From JAUIGE01 sp045106685 (GTDB lineage: Bacteria; Bacteroidota; Bacteroidia; J057): a stretch of DNA of 64,000 nt. A program made the translations under genes and the position numbers. Shown here in pieces: positions 8,577 to 17,258 of this stretch (positions are counted from its first letter, which is position 1; the number at the start of each line of letters is the position of its first letter). The notes below the pieces were generated by a model, which was not told the origin of the DNA, ran no database searches, and saw only the letters and a program-made list of their open reading frames with translations. The stretch is taken from the NCBI GenBank assembly GCA_045106685.1, contig JBGCFB010000029.1:1-64000 (forward strand), written 5' to 3'.

Positions 8577-9818
8577 ATGCAATTACTAACCGACATCGCA
8601 TTTCTTCATACTGTCGCCGCTAGCGACGAGCTTTTTCTACAAAAGGAAGCGCTCCAGGGCGCGCCGGTAATAGAAGATGCCTGGTTATTAATAAAAGACG
8701 GGAAAGTAAACGCACTGGGAAAAATGGATGAGCTTCCTACCGGAGCCTTCCCCGATGTCCCTAACATGGACTGCACAGGACGCACCGTCGTTCCTGGTTT
8801 TATCGACAGTCACACGCACCTCGTTTTTCCAAAAAGTCGCGAAGTAGAATATGTTGACCGCATCAAAGGGTTGAGCTACGAAGAAATCGCCCGCCGGGGC
8901 GGAGGAATCCTCAACAGCGCCCGCGCAACTGCTTCCATGTCTGAAGAACAACTACTGGAAGATGCCAAGATGCGCGCCGATGAAATCCTAAGCCTGGGCA
9001 CTACTACCGTAGAAATCAAAAGTGGCTATGGCCTTTCTGTAGAGAGCGAGCTAAAGCTGCTTAGAGTAGCGAATGAGCTTAAAAATCATACTCCTCTCCG
9101 CATCAAAACAACCTTCTTGGGTGCACACGCGATTCCGCTCGAATACAAAGATCGTCGCAAGGAGTATATCGATCTTGTTTGTAACGTGATGCTTCCGCAA
9201 GTGATGGAAGAAGGCCTCGCAGACTTCATTGATGTCTTTTGTGATGAAGGTTTCTTCACTCCTGAAGAGACGCTTTATATTCTTGATAAAGGAAAACAAG
9301 TTGGGCTTCCTGGCAAAATTCACGCAAACGAGCTTGCCGTTTCTGGCGGTGTGCAGGCAGGTATTGAAGCTGGCGCATACTCAGTGGATCATCTGGAGCA
9401 TCTTTCTGAGGTAGAAATAAGCTTATTGGCGGAGCATGATACGGTTGCGTGTGTACTCCCTACTGTTGCCTACTTTTTAGGGATTCCATATGCTCCTGCA
9501 CGAGAGCTGGTCGATGAAGGCGCCATTGTGGCGCTTGCCACAGATTACAACCCTGGCTCTTCGCCGGGCGGCTCTATGCCATTCGTGATGTCTCTCGCTT
9601 GTAATCGCCAGCGCCTGCTTCCAGAGGAAGCCCTGGCAGCCTCGACGCTTAATGCCGCATTTGCGCTACGCATGTCGGATATGACAGGAGCCCTTACTCC
9701 TGGAAGAGCTGCTGACTTAATTATTTGCAAACCAGGCATTCAGCTCGCGCATATCCCTTATTATTATGCAGCAAATCCGGTCGACAAAGTGATGATAGAT
9801 GGGAAGTTTGTGGTCTGA
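8577..9818 (+). CDS. hutI: Imidazolonepropionase
   Basis: Hydrolyses 4-imidazolone-5-propanoate to N-formimino-L-glutamate, the third step of histidine degradation. The 413-residue protein shows the amidohydrolase metal site: HTH in GFIDSHTHLVF (His79, His81), then LGAHAIP, IHANEL, VDHLEHLS and the catalytic Asp in ATDYNPGSSP. The ATG at 8577 fits the family length; the frame upstream begins with a TTG at 8556. It stands alone here, while hutH lies about 40 kb away at 49212; urocanase and the formiminoglutamate step are not in the window. Confidence 0.96.
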   Translation: MQLLTDIAFLHTVAASDELFLQKEALQGAPVIEDAWLLIKDGKVNALGKMDELPTGAFPDVPNMDCTGRTVVPGFIDSHTHLVFPKSREVEYVDRIKGLSYEEIARRGGGILNSARATASMSEEQLLEDAKMRADEILSLGTTTVEIKSGYGLSVESELKLLRVANELKNHTPLRIKTTFLGAHAIPLEYKDRRKEYIDLVCNVMLPQVMEEGLADFIDVFCDEGFFTPEETLYILDKGKQVGLPGKIHANELAVSGGVQAGIEAGAYSVDHLEHLSEVEISLLAEHDTVACVLPTVAYFLGIPYAPARELVDEGAIVALATDYNPGSSPGGSMPFVMSLACNRQRLLPEEALAASTLNAAFALRMSDMTGALTPGRAADLIICKPGIQLAHIPYYYAANPVDKVMIDGKFVV

Positions 9819-10048
9819 TTAACGGTTAACAATCCTGAGTCGGTTGGTTCATGCTAATGTAGCAAAAGGCCTGAAGGATCGTTTTTCCTACTAGTCTGGA
9901 GTTTGTGACAAATAATACCGGATAAATTGATCCTTTTTCAAGATTGATATCCTGCTATCTACGTCTGAGCATTTTTACGAATTTTATCAAAAAAGAGGAT
10001 TATCCATCCGGCTAAGAACTATTTCCTATTTTTGAAAAAAAATCTGCT

Positions 10049-13000
10049 ATGCGAAAAGCTTTTCTATTTATTCTAAGTATATGTTCCCTCGGTCTCGTTT
10101 TTGGGCAAAATCCCGATCTTGAGCAATTCAGTGCCATGAAGGCGCGCAGTATTGGCCCGGCGGGAATGAGTGGTCGTGTTACCAGTATCGATGTGGTACA
10201 TGCACAGTCTGATATTATATATGTAGGAACGGCATCAGGAGGAGTATGGAAAAGCGAAAGCGGCGGAATCGCCTGGAAGCCGATCTTCGATGATCAGAGC
10301 ACCTCTTCTATCGGCGCAGTAGCCGTATGCCAGTCCAATCCCAGCATCGTCTGGGCAGGAACCGGAGAAGGAAACCCGCGCAATAGCCAGTCGAGTGGAG
10401 CAGGTGTATTCAAAAGCCTCGACGCTGGCAAAACCTGGACCCTTATGGGCTTGGAAGAAAGCCACAATATCCACCGCGTTATTATCCATCCGGACAATCC
10501 GGACGTGGTATACGTAGGTGCCCAAGGCCCGGCATGGGGCGATAATACTACGCGCGGTGTGTACAAAACTACCGATGGTGGGGAAACCTGGAAGCAGGTT
10601 CTCAAAGGTGATAAAAGCACCGGTATTGCCGATTTAGTCATCGATCCAACGAATCCTAACAAGCTGATCGCTGCGATGTGGGATTTCCGTCGTACTGCCT
10701 GGGACTTTCGTAGTGGCGGTCCTGGTTCTGCCATTTTTATTACGATGGATGGTGGCAAAAACTGGAAGGAATCCCGCGAAGGACTTCCTAAAGGTGACCT
10801 TGGACGCATTGGTATTGCCATTGCGCCTTCACAGCCCAATCGTGTATATGCGATTGTTGAAGCAAAGAAAAACGGATTCTATCGTTCCAATGATGGAGGT
10901 GCTACCTGGGCCAAAGTTAATCGCCAGGGCAATTATGGTAATCGCCCCTTTTACTACGCTGATATTTATGTAGACAGTAAAAATGAAAATAGAGTCTACA
11001 GTATTCACTCGCTGGTGACGCGCTCAGAAGATGGTGGTAATTCCTGGAAAACGATTATTCCGTACACCGGTGCTGGCGTTCACCCTGATCACCATGCACT
11101 TTGGATTCACCCGGATAATCCAAACTATCTTATCAATGGAAATGACGGTGGAATGGCAATCTCACGTGACCGCGCCAAGAGCTGGCAATTCGTAGAAAAC
11201 CTTCCGCTCGCACAATTTTATCATATCAATATCGACAATGACTGGCCGTACCATGTGTATGGCGGCATGCAGGATAATGGTTCCTGGCAAGGTCCGGCCT
11301 ATGTGTGGAAACGCGGCGGTATTCGCAATAGCTATTGGCAGGAAGTTGCCTTTGGTGACGGTTTTGACGTAGTTCCTGATCCTGAAAACAGTCGCTTTGG
11401 TTATGCCATGTGGCAGGGCGGAAACCTGAATCGTTATGATGTAGAAACGGGTCGTCGTGTGTACATCCAGCCTGCGCATCCGGAAGGCTTGCCTTTGCGC
11501 TTCAACTGGAATGCTGCTATTGCACAAGACCCATTCAATCCAGCCGTGATTTATTACGGAAGCCAGTTTGTTCACCGCAGTCCAAATCGCGGTAACTCAT
11601 GGAGCATTATTTCACCAGACCTCACCACCAATGACCCGGAAAAACAAAAGCAGAAAGAAAGCGGTGGTCTTACACTCGATGTAACCGATGCTGAAAACCA
11701 CACCACCATTCTGTGCATCTCGCCTAGCCCAATTGAAGAAGGGGTAATCTGGGCCGGAACAGATGATGGCAATGTTCATATCACCCGCGACCGCGGAACA
11801 AGCTGGAACAGCCTCAACGCTAATATTCCAGGCCTTCCTGCCAATGGCTGGGTAGCGCAGATCACGCCCTCCAAGTCGGAGAAAGGAGCTGCCTGGCTCG
11901 TTGTCAATAATTACCGCAATAATGACTGGAAGCCCTATCTATGGCGCACCAGCGACTATGGCGCTACCTGGACTCGCAAGGTCAAGAGTAGTGACGTTAC
12001 AGGGCATTGCCTCTCTGTAGTGGAAGATTCAAGGGTGAAAAATCTTGTGTTTTTGGGAACTGAAGCTGGTTTGTATGTGAGCTTTGATGGTGGTGATTCG
12101 TGGACAAAATGGACACACGGTCTACCGACTGCTCCTGTGCAGGACTTGAAGATTCATCCTCGTGAGCATGACCTTATTCTCGGCACATTTGGTCGTGCAG
12201 CGTATGTGCTCGACGATATTCGCCCACTTCGTGAACTCGCTGCAAATAAGAATATTCTGGACAAAGCGCTTCACGCTTTCAATCCACCCGTAGCAGTGCA
12301 TGCCGAGTACATTCAGGCTGCCGGAACCCGCTTCGCGGCTGATGCACATTTCAAAGGACAAAACCGCCGCAATGGCGCGACGATGCGCTATTGGATCAAA
12401 GAAGGAAATCCAAAGAAAGGAAAGAAGGATACACTCAAAGTGAATATCGTCGATATGGGCGGAAAGCACGTTCGCCGTTTGGCTTTCTTGCCGGATTCAG
12501 GTTTGAATACTATGCGCTGGGATATGCGTAGCAAAGGGGTGCGTGGCCCTCAGGAAGCAAAGCCGAAAAAGGCTCGCATCACCGAACGTCGTGGTTCCAA
12601 GGTGTTGAATGGCACATACAAAGTGGTATATAGCTGGAAGGACAGCAAGGACTCTACCTTCGTCAATATCGTGACTGATCCTCGCTTGCCGGAGGCCATG
12701 GTCAATCTCTTCGCAGAGCGCATTCGCAATGAATCCTTTATCGAAATGATGGGCGAGCTTACCGATGCCGCAGACCGTATTCGTCTTGCTCAAGGCATTG
12801 TCAAAAAAGCACAGGCAGCGTATCCGGAAGATGTCGACTCTACCCTAAAGGACCAGACTTCGATGGTGTCCGACACATTGAATACCATGCTGTACCAATT
12901 GCTCCAGGATAGGGATGTGAAAGGCATTCAGGACTTTTCTGATCGTCTTATCTCGCAGGTATTTCGCCTGATGAGCTACACCGAAGCCGACGGTCCTAAT

Positions 13001-13147
13001 TCGCCTCAGTTTGATCAGGTAAAAAGTCAGCTAGAGCCTAAGATCGACGCTTGGCTCCGCACCGTCAACGACTTCTTTGACGGTCCCTGGAAGGAATACC
13101 GCAAAGCTGCTGAAGAGGTGATGGTATCGCCTTTTGAGAAGATGTAA
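10049..13147 (+). CDS. Secreted VPS10/BNR-repeat beta-propeller protein
   Basis: A 1032-residue protein with a signal peptide (MRKAFLFILSICSLGLVFGQ). The body is built of BNR/Asp-box blades such as SLDAGKTW, TTDGGETW, SNDGGATW and SEDGGNSW (within about residues 60-330), DRGTSW (about 580) and SFDGGDSW (about 685), as in sortilin/VPS10 domains and sialidase-like propellers. The last 300 residues are a more helical region without propeller motifs. Annotated relatives are often called glycosyl hydrolases, but no catalytic signature is visible and I would not assume enzyme activity. A TATTTTTG box lies at 10027-10034. No type IX sorting tail was recognised. Confidence 0.85.
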   Translation: MRKAFLFILSICSLGLVFGQNPDLEQFSAMKARSIGPAGMSGRVTSIDVVHAQSDIIYVGTASGGVWKSESGGIAWKPIFDDQSTSSIGAVAVCQSNPSIVWAGTGEGNPRNSQSSGAGVFKSLDAGKTWTLMGLEESHNIHRVIIHPDNPDVVYVGAQGPAWGDNTTRGVYKTTDGGETWKQVLKGDKSTGIADLVIDPTNPNKLIAAMWDFRRTAWDFRSGGPGSAIFITMDGGKNWKESREGLPKGDLGRIGIAIAPSQPNRVYAIVEAKKNGFYRSNDGGATWAKVNRQGNYGNRPFYYADIYVDSKNENRVYSIHSLVTRSEDGGNSWKTIIPYTGAGVHPDHHALWIHPDNPNYLINGNDGGMAISRDRAKSWQFVENLPLAQFYHINIDNDWPYHVYGGMQDNGSWQGPAYVWKRGGIRNSYWQEVAFGDGFDVVPDPENSRFGYAMWQGGNLNRYDVETGRRVYIQPAHPEGLPLRFNWNAAIAQDPFNPAVIYYGSQFVHRSPNRGNSWSIISPDLTTNDPEKQKQKESGGLTLDVTDAENHTTILCISPSPIEEGVIWAGTDDGNVHITRDRGTSWNSLNANIPGLPANGWVAQITPSKSEKGAAWLVVNNYRNNDWKPYLWRTSDYGATWTRKVKSSDVTGHCLSVVEDSRVKNLVFLGTEAGLYVSFDGGDSWTKWTHGLPTAPVQDLKIHPREHDLILGTFGRAAYVLDDIRPLRELAANKNILDKALHAFNPPVAVHAEYIQAAGTRFAADAHFKGQNRRNGATMRYWIKEGNPKKGKKDTLKVNIVDMGGKHVRRLAFLPDSGLNTMRWDMRSKGVRGPQEAKPKKARITERRGSKVLNGTYKVVYSWKDSKDSTFVNIVTDPRLPEAMVNLFAERIRNESFIEMMGELTDAADRIRLAQGIVKKAQAAYPEDVDSTLKDQTSMVSDTLNTMLYQLLQDRDVKGIQDFSDRLISQVFRLMSYTEADGPNSPQFDQVKSQLEPKIDAWLRTVNDFFDGPWKEYRKAAEEVMVSPFEKM

Positions 13148-13248
13148 AGGGAGTTTTTAATAAGCATTCAAAAATCTAGGATCAGTCATTTACAATCTCC
13201 AATCCATCATGCACATGCTGGATTGGAGATTAGTGAATAGGGATTGGG
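13139..13248. repeat. 110-bp direct repeat, copy 1 (includes the stop codon of the VPS10-like gene)
   Basis: Starts AAGATGTAAAGGGAG and ends AATAGGGATTGGG. A second copy at 14545-14654 differs at only a few positions outside the hairpin loop. Each contains a hairpin, AATCTCCAATC (13194-13204) with GATTGGAGATT (13221-13231), whose loop has diverged between copies while the stem is unchanged. It could serve as the gene's transcription end. Confidence 0.8.
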
Positions 13249-13280
13249 AATATGAGAAAGAGAAACGGGGCTGAATCGTT

Positions 13281-13346
13281 GCTTGATCTCTGTCAGGTTC
13301 CAACCGCCTCACCACAATGCTTAAAGCGCTGATAGAGATGGCAACG
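13281..13346. repeat. Family D hairpin repeat, degenerate copy
   Basis: TCTCTGTCAGG at 13287 and AAAGCGCTGATAGAGATGG near 13323 are a degenerate version of the perfect hairpin at 19505-19548; CACAATGCTTAAAGCGCTGA is shared almost base for base. The rest of the 299-bp gap before 13447 shows no gene. Confidence 0.55.
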
Positions 13347-13446
13347 CTAAAGGGTCATTCATGATAATTATCAAGCTGGTTTAGCATTCCGCAAACTCAC
13401 AGGTATGGAACCGCTATGGTAGCTCTTAAGCTTTTTACCAAAAACG

Positions 13447-13881
13447 ATGAGTTGGGTAACAAATGAACTCAGGGTACTAAGGAACCCTTCAAATGGCTTA
13501 GTTTTTCAACTAAGACGGAAGCTTTTTAGTAAGGGATATATTGTTTTAGGCGTATGTGGACTCGCCGCATTATGGCTTGATTTAATCGTATTGGTCTTGT
13601 TATTCCTTTTTGTATGCTTACTTAGTTTCGTTATAAATTTGGTAAAAAATGTATCATATAAAGAGCTGGTTATTAAGGACCAAAAAGTAACGTTATACAG
13701 AATCAAGTTCAATAATCGTATCAAGCTAGACTGTATAGATGTAGGAGATGTTAAGCTTCTAAAAAGAAAGGGGGCTTCGGGGGTATATTATTTGGTAGAA
13801 GTCGGCGCAGCATATGCGAGAATTGGGAGGAAAAAGCATATGAAAGTATTAAAAAACTATATCGATCAAGTTTCTTCCTAA
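13447..13881 (+). CDS. Small membrane protein of unknown function (PH-like)
   Basis: A 144-residue protein. Residues about 30-68 form two closely spaced hydrophobic helices (YIVLGVCGLAALWLDLIVLV and LFVCLLSFVINLV), followed by a beta-rich soluble part (LVIKDQKVTLYRIKFNNRIK) that looks like small bacterial PH-type domains. It is AT-richer than its neighbours and lies 18 nt upstream of another small membrane protein on the same strand, so the two may be co-transcribed. Both sit between two copies of a 110-bp repeat. No family recognised. Confidence 0.6.
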   Translation: MSWVTNELRVLRNPSNGLVFQLRRKLFSKGYIVLGVCGLAALWLDLIVLVLLFLFVCLLSFVINLVKNVSYKELVIKDQKVTLYRIKFNNRIKLDCIDVGDVKLLKRKGASGVYYLVEVGAAYARIGRKKHMKVLKNYIDQVSS

Positions 13882-13899
13882 CCATTTAAGTAAGTCCAT

Positions 13900-14376
13900 A
13901 TGCAAAGCTGGAAAAAAATAAAGCAACAGAAGAAGGAAGCCGAAGCGCGTGCCAGAGCGAAATCTGCAGCCAAAGAAAAAGCAAGGGAGAAACGTCGAAC
14001 CATTGGTAACATCATTATTTTTGTGTTATTCGGCTCTTTTGTTGCTTACATGAGTTACCAGATAAGCGTATATGATGATACCCATGAAGAAGTAATGGGA
14101 ATCCTTCGCGGAAATGGTAAAATAGCTACAGGCACCGTAAAAAAAGTAACTCGATACCACGAAGGATATCGCGATGTTTTATACACCTATCAGGTAGGCA
14201 ATCTTCTTTACAGGCGAACCGATGAGTTCCGTATGGTCAATAATTATCGCTATTTCTCTTCTGGCGATACTTGTTATGTCTTGTATGACACCATCACCCC
14301 TAAAGTCGGAATATTGATTACTCCTGAAAATGAAAAACAGTTTTATCAGGCTTTGGAGTTGGAGATAGTTTGGTGA
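13900..14376 (+). CDS. Single-pass membrane protein, DUF3592-like
   Basis: A 158-residue protein with a very basic, Lys/Ala/Arg-rich cytosolic start (residues 1-33), one membrane helix (IGNIIIFVLFGSFVAYMSYQ) and an extracytoplasmic beta-rich domain. In that domain GKIATGTVKKVTRY and SGDTCYVLYD resemble the DUF3592 fold (a small beta barrel measuring 'variable plus constant' segments). The function of that family is unknown. It follows the preceding small membrane gene by 18 nt and ends in front of the second 110-bp repeat. Confidence 0.6.
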   Translation: MQSWKKIKQQKKEAEARARAKSAAKEKAREKRRTIGNIIIFVLFGSFVAYMSYQISVYDDTHEEVMGILRGNGKIATGTVKKVTRYHEGYRDVLYTYQVGNLLYRRTDEFRMVNNYRYFSSGDTCYVLYDTITPKVGILITPENEKQFYQALELEIVW

Positions 14377-14544
14377 TTAAGATTCCCTTAGTTCTCGCGG
14401 GATTCTTTAAGAAGCTAGTTTGGATTTTTGGGTAGTAGAGTTTACTGACGCATAAGCCAAGCCTTCAGCCAGCAGGCCACAGGTCGTGATTACGAGCCTT
14501 CCCTCGCAGCAACCCAGAAATCTGAAACCCGATCAGCCCAGAGG

Positions 14545-14654
14545 AAGATGTAAAGGGAGCTTTTGATAAGCATTCAAAAATCTAGAATCAGTCATTTACA
14601 ATCTCCAATCCATCATGCAAACGTTTGATTGGAGATTAGTGAATAGGGATTGGG
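14545..14654. repeat. 110-bp direct repeat, copy 2
   Basis: Same sequence as 13139-13248 including the AAGATGTAAAGGGAG start that in copy 1 carries a stop codon, but here it is intergenic. Hairpin arms at 14600-14610 and 14627-14637. The remaining 320 bp between 14377 and 14698 show no gene. Confidence 0.8.
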
Positions 14655-14698
14655 CTGTTTGATGCTTAAACCGCAATGAATGACGAATGACCTCATGA

Positions 14699-15469
14699 TC
14701 AATCACCCAGCTCTCCCAGCAAACTCTTCGCCTTCGTCTGATAATAATGACCATTTACCTTCGCAATTTCGTCGAGGCGCGACTTGGCTTCAGCTACTCG
14801 ACCTTCTTTGAGTTCCAGTAAGGCAAGGTACCAGGCCGCACGCTCAGGCTGATTATTCATCGCCTGCGTGAATGCTTCCCGCGCCGTGGCTATATCGCCC
14901 GTTTCTACTGATGCGATACCGAGGTATAGCCAAGGGGCCTTTTCGGCAGGAATATCGAGTGTAACAGACTGCTGATAATAGGCTGCAGCTTCGGAGTATT
15001 GCTTGGCATTAAAAGCAGCGTGTCCGAGTAACAAGACGCTTTCGGCTGAGTCTGAGAGGCCCATTTGCTCAGGAGCAGAAGGGATACCGTAATTGCTTGC
15101 AAAAAGCTCCGCAGGACTTGCCTGGCTTTGTTTGAAGCCATAATTCCACACCAGACCTGCCAGAAGCAGTATGCCTGCTGCCAAGGCCGCGTAACGCCAC
15201 ATCGGACGCATGATGCCTCCTTTTATTTGGTCGGGAGCGCTGATGCTACTGTCAGGAGCCTGCTCTTTGAGTAAGTCCTTCAGTGTTGCGCGCTGCTGAT
15301 CCAGTCGCTCCTGCGCGAGTCCGGCACGGAGCAATAAGGTAAGCTTGACTTCGCTGTCGAGTTGCGGGTCGTTGTTGCGAGCATCTTCAAAAGCCGTCAT
15401 CTCCGCAGGAGACATCCGCCCTTCAAGGTAGGCTGCGATTTGGGTTGATATGTTATTTGAGTCATTCAT
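14699..15469 (-). CDS. Membrane TPR protein, probable partner of the adjacent sigma factor
   Basis: A 256-residue protein with a short acidic cytosolic N-terminus (AAYLEGRMSPAEMTAFEDAR, the 'YLEGxMSxxE' start typical of Bacteroidota anti-sigma-like membrane proteins). One membrane helix follows at about residues 93-111 (YAALAAGILLLAGLVWNYGF), and then an extracytoplasmic TPR region (about 145-250: LLLGHAAFNAKQYSEAAAYY and following repeats). It starts 3 nt after the stop of the sigma factor gene, so the two form an operon. By analogy with sigma/anti-sigma pairs, it may hold or signal to the sigma factor; it lacks the zinc-binding HxxxCxxC motif of ZAS anti-sigmas. Confidence 0.75.
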   Translation of the reverse strand: MNDSNNISTQIAAYLEGRMSPAEMTAFEDARNNDPQLDSEVKLTLLLRAGLAQERLDQQRATLKDLLKEQAPDSSISAPDQIKGGIMRPMWRYAALAAGILLLAGLVWNYGFKQSQASPAELFASNYGIPSAPEQMGLSDSAESVLLLGHAAFNAKQYSEAAAYYQQSVTLDIPAEKAPWLYLGIASVETGDIATAREAFTQAMNNQPERAAWYLALLELKEGRVAEAKSRLDEIAKVNGHYYQTKAKSLLGELGD

Positions 15470-15472
15470 GGG

Positions 15473-16063
15473 TCAAAACAGTTTGGAAGATTGGGCAGCA
15501 AGGCGAAGCTTTTCCATGCAACGATACTTTGTTTGAGGGACCGAAGCCACGCTGATTCCCAGCAATTTGGCCACGTCATCCATACTAAAGCCGTCGAGTT
15601 CGATAGCGGTTAGCAAGTCTCTACATCGTTCGCTGATGCCTTTCATGAGTACTCCCAAAATCTTGGCTGATTCACTCGTGAGTAAATCTTTCAGTTGATT
15701 TTGAGCATGATCAGCAAGGTGCGCGATACTGCTTAATTCTTCGTGTATATACCTGTTAGACGGTGAAAGTCTTTTTTCATCAACACAACTGCGTGAAAAA
15801 ATTGAATATAAATAAGTAGATAGCTGACTCTTTCCCTCAAATTTACCATCATCAATCGCCTTAATAACCTTTGAAGTAGCGCTTAAATAGGCAGAAATGC
15901 CCTCATCCTCAGAGATGTGGTATTTCTTTTTTGCTTCAAAAATATATCGATGGTAACGCTTGTAAAACCAATCACTGGCGCGCTGACGGCCTACACCACC
16001 AGCTCGGATTGCTTCTATAAATTCGTTATCGGAATAGCGTTCGTCGTCGTCAACAACCTTCAT
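15473..16063 (-). CDS. Sigma-70 family (ECF-like) RNA polymerase sigma factor
   Basis: A protein of about 196 residues with region 2 (FYKRYHRYIFEAKKKYHISE to LSTYLYSIFSRSCVDEKR, about residues 30-95) and region 4 with its helix-turn-helix (SMDDVAKLLGISVASVPQTK, about 155-175). The longer open frame to 16234 is rejected because it would run across the divergent gene's start at 16124. The ATG at 16063 matches the normal ECF start (MKVVDDDERYSDNEFIEAIR). It is co-transcribed with a membrane TPR protein. The regulon is unknown. Confidence 0.88.
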   Translation of the reverse strand: MKVVDDDERYSDNEFIEAIRAGGVGRQRASDWFYKRYHRYIFEAKKKYHISEDEGISAYLSATSKVIKAIDDGKFEGKSQLSTYLYSIFSRSCVDEKRLSPSNRYIHEELSSIAHLADHAQNQLKDLLTSESAKILGVLMKGISERCRDLLTAIELDGFSMDDVAKLLGISVASVPQTKYRCMEKLRLAAQSSKLF

Positions 16064-16123
16064 GTTCGTCAGAGTTTGGATATCTTTGGGACACACAAAA
16101 ATGAATAAATTTTTTGGGAAAGA

Positions 16124-17101
16124 ATGACAAAACAAAAAATACTCATCCTGGGCGGTACACAGTTCATCGGTCGCACCCTCGTAGAGCAGCTTCTTGAAGA
16201 TGCACGATATGAAGTCACGCTGTTTAATCGTCAAAAAACTGCCGCCGCCTTATTCCCTCAATGCAAGGCAATCAAGGGCGATCGCCTGACGGATGATATC
16301 CGACAAATCGGACGTGAGGACTGGGATTATGTGATCGATTGCTCCTGCTACTTTCCTGCGGGGCTGCAAGCTGTTTTGGATAACCTCACTTCCAAACCCA
16401 CGCAATACATCTTTATTTCTACCTGCTCGGTGTACGAAAGCAGTAATCCTAAAACCCTGAAAACGGAGGATGCAACTGTGTTGGAATGCACAGCCGAGCA
16501 AGCCACCGATCCAGGTCCATCGACTTATGGAAACCGCAAGATCGCTTGTGAACATATACTGCAAGCTTCCGGTATTTCGTATACGATTCTTAGACCAGCG
16601 CTCGTCTTTGGGCCATATGATCACACCGACCGTTTGTATTATTGGCTTTTTCAGGTGCAAAATAAATCGACATTACTAATGCCTGATAATGGTGAAAGAC
16701 AGTTTTCGATTACCTATGTAAAGGACCTTGTCGCCATCATATTGGAAAGCCTGACGAAAGCGGATTCCGGCGTATTCAATGTTATTTCAAAATCCCAGAC
16801 TTCTATCGGAGATATTGTCGCGAATGCTGAGAAGCTATTGAATCGTAGCCCAAACCATCAATCGATAAGCCCGGCGCTTTTGTCAGAAAACAATATCGCC
16901 CAGTGGACCGACATGCCACTATGGATAGACGGCGATCATTTTACTTACGAAAACAGCAAGCTTCTCCAGTCATTTGATATAGAACTGACGCCTTTTGAAA
17001 AAGCGATTGCTCAGACCATCGAATATTATAATGTCAGAGGTTGGGACGAGCCGGTATATGGGATGGCTGAGGATAGGCGGTTGGAATTATTAGGCAATTA
17101 G
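16124..17101 (+). CDS. NAD(P)-dependent epimerase/dehydratase (extended SDR)
   Basis: A 325-residue Rossmann protein: GGTQFIG near the N-terminus (residues 10-16) is the dinucleotide-binding glycine motif, DCSCY marks the end of strand 4 and the catalytic YxxxK is in STYGNRKIACE (about residues 132-142). It resembles reductase/epimerase members of the CSP41/isoflavone-reductase type rather than a named sugar epimerase. It starts 60 nt from the divergent sigma factor. Substrate unknown. Confidence 0.85.
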   Translation: MTKQKILILGGTQFIGRTLVEQLLEDARYEVTLFNRQKTAAALFPQCKAIKGDRLTDDIRQIGREDWDYVIDCSCYFPAGLQAVLDNLTSKPTQYIFISTCSVYESSNPKTLKTEDATVLECTAEQATDPGPSTYGNRKIACEHILQASGISYTILRPALVFGPYDHTDRLYYWLFQVQNKSTLLMPDNGERQFSITYVKDLVAIILESLTKADSGVFNVISKSQTSIGDIVANAEKLLNRSPNHQSISPALLSENNIAQWTDMPLWIDGDHFTYENSKLLQSFDIELTPFEKAIAQTIEYYNVRGWDEPVYGMAEDRRLELLGN

Positions 17102-17124
17102 TCGCGAGTGTCTATTCTCCATGC

Positions 17125-17180
17125 GCTCGGCATTAAAATACCGAGCAATTGTAAAATAAATACGTGCTAAAGCGCCAAGA
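17125..17180. repeat. Family B repeat, single divergent copy
   Basis: CTCGGCATTAAAATACCGAG, then CAATTGTAAAATAAATACGT and GCTAAAGCGCCAAGAAT. This has the same order of parts (short hairpin, GCAAT, A-rich spacer, GCTAAAGCG) as the 74-bp units at 61681-61902. Confidence 0.5.
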
Positions 17181-17213
17181 ATCTATCTCACGAGGCTTTA
17201 GCCCTTTAGTCCT

Positions 17214-17251
17214 CCACCATTGCCTGGTCTTTTAAGGTCAGGCAATGGTGG
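17214..17251. terminator. Perfect 13-bp hairpin between convergent genes
   Basis: CCACCATTGCCTG (17214-17226) pairs with CAGGCAATGGTGG (17239-17251) around a 12-nt loop. It sits between the ends of two convergent genes (17101 and 17259), where a two-way terminator would be expected, but no T tract follows on either strand. It may instead be a dispersed palindrome. Confidence 0.5.
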
Positions 17252-17258
17252 AAATCCC

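Noticed and set aside
10049..13147. Glycosyl hydrolase function for the VPS10/BNR protein
   Set aside because: Asp-box repeats alone do not imply catalysis and no active-site motif was seen.
15473..16234. Longer 253-codon version of the sigma factor
   Set aside because: The extra N-terminus overlaps the start of the divergent epimerase gene and lacks sigma-factor similarity; the ATG at 16063 fits the family.
17214..17251. Classical rho-independent terminator
   Set aside because: The stem is perfect but no T run follows on either strand, so I list it only as a possible terminator or palindrome.
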